64,000 bases of DNA, from assembly GCA_005223185.1 (NCBI GenBank), contig NJBN01000002.1, forward strand, positions 519,036 to 583,035, in the 5' to 3' direction. The notes under the pieces were generated by a model. The model had not been told where the DNA came from and made no database searches. It saw only the letters and a list, made by a program, of their open reading frames with translations. This document shows, one piece after another, positions 16,713-24,230 of this stretch (within the stretch, counting starts at the first letter, position 1; the number at the start of each line of letters is the position of its first letter). Source of the stretch: a candidate division LCP-89 bacterium B3_LCP (GTDB taxonomy: Bacteria > Electryoneota > B3-LCP). A program made the translations under genes and the position numbers.

Positions 16713-17549
16713 TTAATTTTCCGTGTCATCTATGATAGCGTTTACAGCCTGACTCCAGCCCAAATGTCCAGGATTTTTGGTAAAACGCAACCCGCGCTTT
16801 CCCACTTCACTGTCGAACTTGCCGTCCGGTTTTCGCAGTAATACTGGTTGGTCAACAGCGTGCAGCATGGGAGCATCGATGAAATTATCGCCTAAACCTA
16901 TGGTGATAATTTGCATCTGAGGGAATTCCTCACGGTATAGCTGCACCAAAAAACGAACTGCGCTGCCCTCATCATGATCACCTGTAATGATGTGATAGTT
17001 TCCCCGTGAAATGCAACGTAAGTTCATATGTTCAAGTTCTGCGTGAAAGCGGTGCATCTCATCTGCATCGCCTTCGAAGAGGATCGGTTCAGAGAACCTG
17101 CGCGCCTGTGCCGCACGAATCTCATCTAGGGAAAGTAAACCCATATCGGAAATTTGATCGGGAGACATTTCCGAAAGCCCTAAAACTTTGAAGCCGTTGT
17201 GTGTACGAAGGTCAGCCAGTTTTTCTAAGATAAATTCGTGCTTGACGCCGAACTCTATGATTTTGTAGTTTTCCACCGTATCCTGATAATTGAATTCCAC
17301 GCTGAATTCATCTTCGGGGATGTAAATAGCTCCCCCACTTTCAACGATGAGCGGACCCTTCAGGGACATTCGTTGCACGGTTGAAAATACTTCATCCGCG
17401 GTTCTGTCGGATGTGATAATCAGAGGAATCTTTTCCCCTTGCAGCCTTTCTATGGTGGAAAGGAGATCGTCAATGTCCGGCGCCTCCGGATTAAACATCG
17501 ATCCGTAAAGACCGGAAAAAACGATGAATTGCCTGTTATCAGTAACCAT
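16713..17549 (-). CDS. HAD-fold protein of the mannosyl-3-phosphoglycerate phosphatase type with a lost catalytic motif
   Basis: The 278-residue layout matches HAD-IIB phosphatases of the MPGP group: a core start, a cap domain (about 90-195), and motif IV IGLGDNFIDAPML near residue 222. Motif II (IITSD, about 43-47) is also kept. But motif I, normally DLDGT with the Asp nucleophile and the acid/base Asp, reads FSGLYGSMF at residues 11-19: the nucleophile position is Gly13 and the second Asp is Tyr15. The frame is intact, so the gene is not simply decayed. It is either a non-catalytic binding protein or misassigned. It diverges from lon and has its own promoter. Confidence 0.7.
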   Translation of the reverse strand: MVTDNRQFIVFSGLYGSMFNPEAPDIDDLLSTIERLQGEKIPLIITSDRTADEVFSTVQRMSLKGPLIVESGGAIYIPEDEFSVEFNYQDTVENYKIIEFGVKHEFILEKLADLRTHNGFKVLGLSEMSPDQISDMGLLSLDEIRAAQARRFSEPILFEGDADEMHRFHAELEHMNLRCISRGNYHIITGDHDEGSAVRFLVQLYREEFPQMQIITIGLGDNFIDAPMLHAVDQPVLLRKPDGKFDSEVGKRGLRFTKNPGHLGWSQAVNAIIDDTEN

Positions 17550-17583
17550 GATTTTGCTTACTTATTTCTAATGCCATTGCTAT

Positions 17584-17611
17584 ATATTACAAAAAAAAGC
17601 CAAAAAGTCAA
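17584..17611 (-). promoter_or_regulatory. Promoter candidate for the HAD-fold gene
   Basis: Minus strand: TTGACT (17606-17611), 16 bp, TAATAT (17584-17589), 34 bp before the ATG. Confidence 0.55.
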
Positions 17612-17671
17612 GTTTTTACCCACCTTTTTTACTTATGGTCCTTGTCTGTAGTCGGAATTTCAGAAAAAGTC

Positions 17672-17700
17672 TTGCAGAAAGCCAAAAATTTTGATATTTT
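17672..17700 (+). promoter_or_regulatory. Promoter candidate for lon-engB
   Basis: TTGCAG (17672-17677), 17 bp, TATTTT (17695-17700), about 35 bp before the lon ATG. A TATAAT overlaps just downstream but at poor spacing. No CIRCE element (heat-shock operator) is seen. Confidence 0.4.
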
Positions 17701-17734
17701 ATAATATCAAGAGAAGTTTTGAACTGAGATAAAA

Positions 17735-20101
17735 ATGACCCTTATAGACAAGCATAAAGAAGATCAACAAGGCTCTGTATTTGAATTTCCCCCACGGCTG
17801 CCGGTACTGCCATTACGAGACGTGGTGTTGTTTCCGGGAACAGTCTATCCCCTGCTCATAGGGAGACCTGCCAGCCTCAGAGTTATCGATGAAGCCATAG
17901 ATGAAGATAAACTGGTTCTACTGCTAAGTCAGAAAGATCCTGCGCAGGAAGATATAGACACGAAATCCCTTTTCCGCATGGGTGTTGTAGGTCGGATTAT
18001 TCAGTTACTGCGCTTACCTGCTGGGTTGACCAAGATATTGGTCGAAGCTATCGATCGAGCCAAAATAGACCGGATGACCAAACGCGAAGGTATCATCCAT
18101 GCCAGATTCCAAATTTTTATTCCACTGGAAGAGGAAGAGAAGAGAATAAAAGCGGGCTCAAGAAAGATAAAGGCTCTCTTTAGCGAATATATTGCCTTTA
18201 ATCGCAATCTTCCTGATGAACTGCTCCTGCCTTTAGATAGAATTCAGCATCCGCAGCAGATAGCTGACTATATCTCCGCCTACACTGAAACTGACTATCT
18301 GAAGAAACAACCCATTCTCGAAGCGAAGGATCTCAATCAACAACATCTGCTCATCACCAGTCTACTTAAAGAAGAGAATGAGATTTTAAAGCTGGAAAAA
18401 TCAATCGATTCGATAACACGGGACAAAATGTCCAAGTCGCAGCGGGTTTACTATTTGCATGAACAGATGAAAGCCATTCGCCGTGAATTGGGCGAGGAAT
18501 CTGATGAGGAAGAAGACGATTTAGTTGTAGAATACAAGGAAAAAATCCGTAAAGCCCGCATGACGGCAGAAGCTGAGGAGAAAGCTTACGAGGAGCTTGA
18601 GCGGTTGATAAATATGGCTGAGCTTTCACCTGAAGCCACCGTCGTCCGATCCTATCTTGATTGGTTATGTAGTCTTCCCTGGTCTAAACGAACCCGGGAG
18701 AACATCCACATAGAAAAAGCCCGTACCATCTTAGATGAGGATCACTACGGACTGGAGAAACCCAAGGAACGAATTTTAGAGCATCTCTCCGTATTAAAAC
18801 TGGTGAAAAACATAAAGGGTCCCATACTCTGTCTGGTGGGTCCACCGGGAGTGGGGAAGACCAGTTTGGGAATTTCCGTTGCCCGCGCTATGAACAGAAA
18901 GTTCGTGCGCGTTTCGTTGGGCGGCGTGAGAGATGAAGCGGAGATACGGGGACACCGGCGCACCTATATCGGTTCCCTGCCGGGTAGGATCATTCAATCA
19001 TTGAAGAAAGCAGGCTCCAGAAATCCCGTCTTCCTGCTTGATGAAGTTGACAAAATGAGTGCGGATTTCCGCGGAGATCCCGCTTCAGCGTTACTGGAAG
19101 CGCTTGATCCGGAACAAAATTCGGCATTTTTAGATCATTACTTAGACGTGGATTTTGATCTATCGCACGTACTGTTTATAACCACCGCCAATCATGAAGA
19201 TGGAATCCCGCCTGCTCTGTTGGATCGCATGGAAATCATCCGTTTACCCGGCTACCTGCGCAACGAAAAGCTTCACATCGCCAATATTTTCCTGCTCCCC
19301 AAGCAGATGAAAGCCAACGGTTTGAAAAAGGGGCAGCTTGAAATTACCCGGCAGGCTATGCTTCACATCATCGATGAATACACTCGTGAAGCAGGAGTTC
19401 GTGAACTGGAGCGGTACCTGGCTAAAATATGCCGCAAAGTTGCCCGGAAAACCGTGGAGAAAAAAAGCACATCAAGCACCAGGTTGAAGCTGTCCCATCT
19501 TCGCGGCTATTTAGGTGTGCCGCCCTATCCGGACAGAAAACTATCGAAGGGCAGTAAAGTGGGGCGCGCTACCGGCTTAGCCTGGACGTCGGTCGGAGGG
19601 GATATACTTTCCGTGGACGTGGCGCTTTTGCAGGGTAAGAGTGGGTTGATCATGACCGGCAGGCTGGGCGATGTGATGAAAGAGTCCGCACGAGCAGCTC
19701 TGTCTTATCTTCGCAAGCATGCGGAAACTTTGGGGATTGATAAGGACGCTTTTCGTGGTCGTGAAGTACACCTGCATATTCCTGAAGGCGCTGTGCCTAA
19801 AGACGGTCCTTCTGCAGGTATCACCATTGCGGCGGCATTGTATTCAGCAGCATCGGGAAAACCTCTGCCGCAGGACGTTGCCATGACTGGCGAAATTACT
19901 TTAAGAGGTGAGATTCTTGCCATTGGTGGTTTAGCGGAAAAACTGATTGCAGCTAAACGCAACAGCATCAAAAAAGTCCTGATACCTCTGGAAAACCTCC
20001 CCCAGTTATCTGAAGTTTCATCCGAAGTGAAGCGCGGGTTGAACGTCACGCCTATAGAAAACTTAGATCAACTCTGGTCTATCCTGGTGCCCGGCGAATG
20101 A
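17735..20101 (+). CDS. lon: ATP-dependent Lon protease
   Basis: This 788-residue protein is a full LonA: the LON substrate-binding domain (about 22-210, LPVLPLRDVVLFPGTVYPL), a coiled region (210-300), the AAA+ domain with Walker A GPPGVGKTS and Walker B VFLLDEVDKM, and the Ser-Lys protease domain with the catalytic Ser in PKDGPSAGIT (near 690) and the Lys in GGLAEKLIAA (near 733). The hexamer degrades misfolded and regulatory proteins in the cytoplasm. The stop codon overlaps the engB start (ATGA), so the two genes are translationally coupled. Confidence 0.97.
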   Translation: MTLIDKHKEDQQGSVFEFPPRLPVLPLRDVVLFPGTVYPLLIGRPASLRVIDEAIDEDKLVLLLSQKDPAQEDIDTKSLFRMGVVGRIIQLLRLPAGLTKILVEAIDRAKIDRMTKREGIIHARFQIFIPLEEEEKRIKAGSRKIKALFSEYIAFNRNLPDELLLPLDRIQHPQQIADYISAYTETDYLKKQPILEAKDLNQQHLLITSLLKEENEILKLEKSIDSITRDKMSKSQRVYYLHEQMKAIRRELGEESDEEEDDLVVEYKEKIRKARMTAEAEEKAYEELERLINMAELSPEATVVRSYLDWLCSLPWSKRTRENIHIEKARTILDEDHYGLEKPKERILEHLSVLKLVKNIKGPILCLVGPPGVGKTSLGISVARAMNRKFVRVSLGGVRDEAEIRGHRRTYIGSLPGRIIQSLKKAGSRNPVFLLDEVDKMSADFRGDPASALLEALDPEQNSAFLDHYLDVDFDLSHVLFITTANHEDGIPPALLDRMEIIRLPGYLRNEKLHIANIFLLPKQMKANGLKKGQLEITRQAMLHIIDEYTREAGVRELERYLAKICRKVARKTVEKKSTSSTRLKLSHLRGYLGVPPYPDRKLSKGSKVGRATGLAWTSVGGDILSVDVALLQGKSGLIMTGRLGDVMKESARAALSYLRKHAETLGIDKDAFRGREVHLHIPEGAVPKDGPSAGITIAAALYSAASGKPLPQDVAMTGEITLRGEILAIGGLAEKLIAAKRNSIKKVLIPLENLPQLSEVSSEVKRGLNVTPIENLDQLWSILVPGE

Positions 20102-20703
20102 AAACCAGCATGGAAGCCACTTTTGTGGGGGCTTCGATGAATCCCAACGTACTGCGCCGTAATCCCCTGCCGGAAATTATCTTTTTAGGGCGATCCAATG
20201 TCGGAAAGTCATCGCTGATCAACTGCCTGGTCAACAGGAAAAAGCTCGCCAGAACCAGTTCCACGCCGGGGAAAACCCGGCTATTTTTCTTCTATGAAGT
20301 TGACCAGAAGTTCCTGTTTGTAGATCCGCCCGGTTACGGATATGCCAAGGTTTCCCAATCCCTGCGGGGACGCTGGATGAAGGAGATGGAACGCTACTTA
20401 CGGAAAGCAGAGATGCTGTTAGGAGTGGTGCTCATCATGGATATCCGCCATGCCCCGACTGCTATCGATCGTGATATGGCTCTCTGGCTGGCAGAGAGCC
20501 GCATTCCTGCCATATACGCCTTGAATAAAGCTGATAAACTATCCCGCAAGCAGCGCATAGAAGCATTGAACCGCATCAGCGGCGAGCTTGACTTCGATGG
20601 CGCTGGAGAGATCGTGCCCTTCTCATCTCAGTCCAAAGATGGACGCGATGAACTCTGGAGGATTTTGAACAACTGGATGGAGGGTGACAGAAACGGCGAA
20701 TAA
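20098..20703 (+). CDS. engB: Ribosome biogenesis GTPase EngB/YsxC
   Basis: The 201-residue TRAFAC GTPase has G1 GRSNVGKSS, G2/G3 STPGKTR and DPPGYG (the usual DLPGYG has Pro instead of Leu), G4 NKAD and G5 SSQSKDG. It acts in late assembly of the 50S subunit. It is the second gene of the lon operon, with a 4-bp overlap, an arrangement known from Firmicutes such as Bacillus. After it comes a 500-bp gene-free stretch. Confidence 0.95.
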   Translation: MKTSMEATFVGASMNPNVLRRNPLPEIIFLGRSNVGKSSLINCLVNRKKLARTSSTPGKTRLFFFYEVDQKFLFVDPPGYGYAKVSQSLRGRWMKEMERYLRKAEMLLGVVLIMDIRHAPTAIDRDMALWLAESRIPAIYALNKADKLSRKQRIEALNRISGELDFDGAGEIVPFSSQSKDGRDELWRILNNWMEGDRNGE

Positions 20704-20905
20704 TTCAGGTTTATTTTTTGGTGATGCTGATTTTTCGTGCTGGGCTGATGTCAGATGTGGCGGTCAGAATGTGGCGGACAGATTTGGACGACTTTTTTGT
20801 CAGTGTGTAGAGCGGGTGGTTTTACAGGGTATTTTACAGGGTATTTTAGTGAGTGTGGGGACGGATAAAAGGAATTGAGTGTTGTATATAAAGGGCTATA
20901 TATAT

Positions 20906-20934
20906 AATATACGATACAATTCTCGAAAAGTCAA
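20906..20934 (-). promoter_or_regulatory. Orphan minus-strand promoter
   Basis: Minus strand: TTGACT (20929-20934), 17 bp, TATATT (20906-20911), a near-consensus match. It points into about 200 bp with no open frame, then the 3' end of engB read antisense. A small RNA or the remnant of a lost gene would explain it. Confidence 0.55.
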
Positions 20935-20965
20935 GGGGAGAGAGGGGGAATTGGGAACGAACCAG

Positions 20966-20992
20966 AACATCAAGCTATCCCGGCTACCCGCG
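20966..20992. repeat. Degenerate copy of the AAGCTGTCCCGGCCACCCG repeat
   Basis: ACATCAAGCTATCCCGGCTA followed by CCCGCG matches, with a few changes, the repeat ends at 26595-26615 and 28520-28540. The rest of 20704-21026 holds only short tandem echoes (two ACAGGGTATTTT units, two GATGTGGCGG-like units) and no supportable gene. Confidence 0.5.
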
Positions 20993-21026
20993 AGGTGAGA
21001 ATTTTTGTGTTTTTTATTATTTTAGC

Positions 21027-21055
21027 TTGACAAAGTGATTGCTTCTTGGTATATT
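21027..21055 (+). promoter_or_regulatory. Promoter of the four-gene cassette
   Basis: TTGACA (21027-21032), 17 bp, TATATT (21050-21055). It is the only good plus-strand promoter before the cassette. The leader of about 145 bases holds a 14-codon open frame at 21150-21194 (MKPMWCDKCQIINT, with a CxxC pair), which may be a leader peptide, a gene remnant or chance. Confidence 0.7.
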
Positions 21056-21203
21056 ATGGTAAATTGTGGGATCAGTCAGGTGCTGAGAAGTGATAGTATA
21101 AGAATAGCCGACAAGGTATACCTACTATTCGCATAAGTGGGGACAGGAAATGAAGCCGATGTGGTGTGATAAATGCCAAATTATCAATACTTAGGTTTAT
21201 AAA

Positions 21204-21764
21204 ATGATCTCAAAGACAAGCATACGATCTTCCGGACCAATCGAAAATGGGCTTGATATAGTACTGACACTTCTCTATGCGCCAGGTGGCAGCGGACAAA
21301 AGTGCGAGCCAGTGCGAGGTATTACTCGTTTGCAGAAACTGTTGTTCTTGCTATGGAAGGAAGGTGCCTTTTATGAAGACATTCCAAACCTTTACAATTT
21401 TAAAGCTTACGACTTTGGACCATGCTTGGATGATATATATGATGACCTCGATTTTGCCGAAGACATCGGGCTAATTTATGTTAGCGAAGTGCCTTCTGGC
21501 AACGAGTATGAGGGTGGCGACGAGGATGCGTTTCTGGAGGATTTTGGTTTTAACTTGGTCAAGCGATCAACGCGAAGAGATTTCGAACTTACAGAAGCAG
21601 GGCGGGAGGCTGCAAGAGATATCTACGAAAATCTCGACACCGAACGGTGTCAACGACTTGAACAGATTAAGCGCAGGTTTAATTTCATGCCGTTCTTCGA
21701 CCTGCTGAGGTACGTGTACCGTAAATATCCTGTCTTTGCAAAAAAATCGGTTCTTTCCCTATGA
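21204..21764 (+). CDS. Hypothetical YwgA/Panacea (DUF4065)-like protein, first gene of the cassette
   Basis: The 186-residue soluble, acidic protein shows GITRLQKLLFLL (residues about 39-50), NFKAYDFGPCLDDIYDDLDF (about 64-83) and, at the end, FDLLRYVYRKYPVFAKKS. This order, a helix with RLQKLLFLL, then a Y.FGPYS-like turn and a terminal LLRYVY..YP, is typical of YwgA and Panacea/DUF4065 proteins, which are winged-helix-like antitoxin or phage-response modules. The match is by eye and moderate. The gene ends in ATGA overlapping the next start. With the three following genes it forms a compact unit. Confidence 0.55.
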   Translation: MISKTSIRSSGPIENGLDIVLTLLYAPGGSGQKCEPVRGITRLQKLLFLLWKEGAFYEDIPNLYNFKAYDFGPCLDDIYDDLDFAEDIGLIYVSEVPSGNEYEGGDEDAFLEDFGFNLVKRSTRRDFELTEAGREAARDIYENLDTERCQRLEQIKRRFNFMPFFDLLRYVYRKYPVFAKKSVLSL

Positions 21765-22321
21765 ACGAATTTATAATCGACAATAAGGAAGTTCTATCGA
21801 TTTGCACCTCACTGGCAATAATGTTACTATCTTTGGCCTTCGGTGGGATTCTCGCATGGCGCCACAAGATATGCCTAGAATATGAGAGCCAGAAGAATGT
21901 TGCTATTAGCATTCTCAACGACAGGTTTGTGCAACGTACAAGTGTCCACTATTCAGACATCGAGGAAGAACGGGAGCGAGATAAAACCTCCATTGAAGAG
22001 ATCTACAAGCGACCAGGGCAGCAACAGCTCGTACGAGAACTTGGAAGGGATCTTGAGGATCAAAACCGTGTGAAGCGTTACTTTCGTTGGCTTGTTAAAG
22101 TTAGCGGAGCTTCGTTCGGATTTCTCTGGGCTGCAATAATATTGATAGTGGTTGCAGTTGCACTTCTTTGGGCTGAATCACCCTTTGCAGTGTGGGTAAT
22201 ATGGTTACTTCTTCTAGGGACACTGCTGGTTGGATTTTTCTCGTCTATCACAGCAATGTGGATGCTCGACGGCCGATTCTTTAAGCTGGTTCACCGCGTT
22301 ATTGAACCTGAGGGGGAATGA
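21761..22321 (+). CDS. Hypothetical membrane protein with three hydrophobic segments, second gene of the cassette
   Basis: The 186-residue protein has hydrophobic segments at about 13-33, 117-137 and 141-166, with a charged helical stretch (about 35-110) that could form a coiled coil on the cytoplasmic side. No catalytic motif or known family is seen. The ATG overlaps the stop of the first gene by 4 bp, and the next gene begins 4 bp after its end, so it is tightly coupled to both. In a defence-like reading it would be the membrane partner or effector, but that is inference only. Confidence 0.55.
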   Translation: MNEFIIDNKEVLSICTSLAIMLLSLAFGGILAWRHKICLEYESQKNVAISILNDRFVQRTSVHYSDIEEERERDKTSIEEIYKRPGQQQLVRELGRDLEDQNRVKRYFRWLVKVSGASFGFLWAAIILIVVAVALLWAESPFAVWVIWLLLLGTLLVGFFSSITAMWMLDGRFFKLVHRVIEPEGE

Positions 22322-22324
22322 GGC

Positions 22325-22840
22325 ATGCCAAGAAAGCCATTAAAGGTGGTATTTAGCAGAGAAGTGGATATGTACTTGCCGCTGCTTAAGCTCTTTTCGA
22401 GTGTCGGACTGACTGTTGGGGAAGTACCATTTTTTGGAAAGCGAATCGATCTGCTTTTCGGAACACCATCGCTATTGAGCCTATATGCAGTTGAGACAAA
22501 ATTGCTTGACTGGCGGAGCGCCTTCAAGCAAGCCGCTCTGAATCAGCTCGCTGTTCAGCGGTCGTACATCGCTGTTCCAAGGAGACTCGCGACACGTCTC
22601 GCGGAGCAAGAAGAGGATCTGTTTAAAAAATATGATGTTGGCCTAATAGGAGTTGCCGAGTCCGCTAAAGTCCTTATTCCGCCTAATAAAAACGGATGTT
22701 TCAGCCCACGCCATTATCGCGTTCTCAAAGAGACGTTGAAAAGAACGCAACACAAGAAATCCAGCAAAATAGGAGTCGTAGCTGATGCCATTGCCGATCG
22801 CTCCAAAGCCCTGGTCGTTCTACAGGCTGGGACCGACTAA
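22325..22840 (+). CDS. Hypothetical protein with a PD-(D/E)xK nuclease-like core, third gene of the cassette
   Basis: The 171-residue protein carries GEVPFFGKRIDLLFG (residues about 32-46) followed by LYAVETKLLDWRSAFKQA (about 53-70). The spacing D...ExK, with a beta strand ending in IDLLF and a second with VETK, is the pattern of PD-(D/E)xK nucleases, where D40 and E57-x-K59 would be the metal and catalytic residues. The KQAALNQLAVQRSYIAVP helix after it also fits that fold (the QA helix). GAGG lies before the ATG. The last 56 bases overlap the fourth gene in another frame. Substrate and activity are untested. Confidence 0.6.
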   Translation: MPRKPLKVVFSREVDMYLPLLKLFSSVGLTVGEVPFFGKRIDLLFGTPSLLSLYAVETKLLDWRSAFKQAALNQLAVQRSYIAVPRRLATRLAEQEEDLFKKYDVGLIGVAESAKVLIPPNKNGCFSPRHYRVLKETLKRTQHKKSSKIGVVADAIADRSKALVVLQAGTD

Positions 22841-24074
22841 GGAAAAGGAACTTTTTAAGCGTCATCGGGACACATATGATGGTGTGGTAATTCCTGCACA
22901 CATTGCGTCTTACTATTCCACCTTTTGCGCTGAGTTCGTTGGTTCACTTCGTAAACCCTACTTTATCGATCCAATGACGTACATCTTTTCCAACGATCCG
23001 TCGCACCTCAAACGATTTGTAAAGGTCAAGGGTACGGGCCGCACAGAGCGGGACGGAGTGGGGCGCAAGAAGAAGGGCGACATTAAGCGTTCCTACTCAA
23101 AGCTGATCGATGACGTATACCAAGGGATAGTCAAAGCGGCGGTCGCTAATGACCGGTCGCTAGTGCCGGCCGACTTCACTGATGCCTCCATGAGCCAATT
23201 CGTCCAAAACGTGCTGGACTTCCAAAGAACAAGGCTGGTAGCTATCCCTGACAAATACAAGAAGTATGAGAAATATGTCCAGAAAGCGGATAAGCCAATG
23301 AGTATATCGGGTAACCTGCCCATGTGTCTTGTCGCGCCATACTTCCCAACGGCGACTTTGCACTCGCGAGGTTGGCATTCAACCAATCTTCAGCTGGTCC
23401 GGCAGGCCAAGGCGATGGCCGGCGGACTCCCCATCTTCGCTATGATCCTTGCCAGTCCCCATGTACTGGACAAAGACGTGAGGCAGATCGCCGCCGATTA
23501 TATAGCCACCGAAGTGGACGGATTCCTCTTGTGGCCGGATGGCTTCTCAAGCGACCAAGACCCGGCCGCGCTCCGCGTCGTCTTCAACGCGGTTGATGAA
23601 CTTAGCAGAAATGGCAAGCCGGTCATCCTTATGTACGGCGATGCGTTTTCGCTCGTACTGCACTATGCGGGCTTATCCGGCTTCGCTTGTGGAATCTGTT
23701 ACGGGGAACACAAGCTATCAACCCTGGATATGGATGTAGAAGGAGCGATTCCGCCACGTTATTACGTGCGAAGGCTCAAGAAGAAGTACGTTATCGATCC
23801 CGAGGCGATGCGTATAAGTATCGAACAGTATCCTGACCTTGTGTGTAACTGCGCTATCTGCCAGCGCAAGCCTGATCCCGCGACCTTGGACGATACCGAT
23901 TCTCGTGAGCATTTTATGTTGGTTCGATCCGCTGAGATTAACGAGCTCCGCGACGGCCTCTCACAGGCGGAATTTGCTGCAGCTCTGGACGAAGCATATC
24001 AACTTCACTGCAATGACCCACTCCTCCAGCCAATTACTCGCCTACGAAATTGGGTCTCCTTGTTGTCCTCCTGA
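22785..24074 (+). CDS. Hypothetical TIM-barrel-like protein with CxCxxC...H zinc motif (tRNA-guanine transglycosylase-like), fourth gene of the cassette
   Basis: The 429-residue soluble protein has alternating strand/helix blocks like a TIM barrel: GVVIPAHIASYY (about 32-43), KPYFIDPMTYIFSND (about 56-70), LPIFAMILASPH, VDGFLLWPDGFSSD (about 240-253) and KPVILMYGDAFSLVLHYAGL. Near residue 365 it has CNCAICQ with a His 17 residues later, close to the CxCxxC...H zinc site of tRNA-guanine transglycosylases and DpdA, although the usual gap to the His is longer. A base-exchange enzyme on RNA or DNA is possible. The start overlaps gene three by 56 bp. GC content is higher than in neighbouring core genes. 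The family call is inference. Confidence 0.5.
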   Translation: MPLPIAPKPWSFYRLGPTKEKELFKRHRDTYDGVVIPAHIASYYSTFCAEFVGSLRKPYFIDPMTYIFSNDPSHLKRFVKVKGTGRTERDGVGRKKKGDIKRSYSKLIDDVYQGIVKAAVANDRSLVPADFTDASMSQFVQNVLDFQRTRLVAIPDKYKKYEKYVQKADKPMSISGNLPMCLVAPYFPTATLHSRGWHSTNLQLVRQAKAMAGGLPIFAMILASPHVLDKDVRQIAADYIATEVDGFLLWPDGFSSDQDPAALRVVFNAVDELSRNGKPVILMYGDAFSLVLHYAGLSGFACGICYGEHKLSTLDMDVEGAIPPRYYVRRLKKKYVIDPEAMRISIEQYPDLVCNCAICQRKPDPATLDDTDSREHFMLVRSAEINELRDGLSQAEFAAALDEAYQLHCNDPLLQPITRLRNWVSLLSS

Positions 24075-24106
24075 TTCGCTAACCATGCGGGTACAATTTA
24101 AAAGTG

Positions 24107-24135
24107 CTGTCAGACGCCCTCGTCTGACAGTTTTT
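24107..24135 (+). terminator. Rho-independent terminator of the four-gene cassette
   Basis: A 10-bp perfect stem CTGTCAGACG/CGTCTGACAG with a 4-base loop is followed by TTTTT. A second, weaker hairpin (ATTCCGG/CCGGAAT, 24140-24161) follows directly. Confidence 0.88.
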
Positions 24136-24230
24136 CTGGATTCCGGGTCTTCGTCCGGAATGATAATTCCTGTTCCCACCTAAATTCCAAATTCTGCATT
24201 CTCCATTCAAAATTCTACATTCCCTATAGC

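Noticed and set aside
20684-20878. 64-codon open frame after engB
   Set aside because: Starts inside engB, has no homology-like pattern and covers tandem echoes (ACAGGGTATTTT).
21150-21194. 14-codon leader peptide MKPMWCDKCQIINT
   Set aside because: It follows GGGACAGGAA but is too short to support as a gene; mentioned with the promoter.
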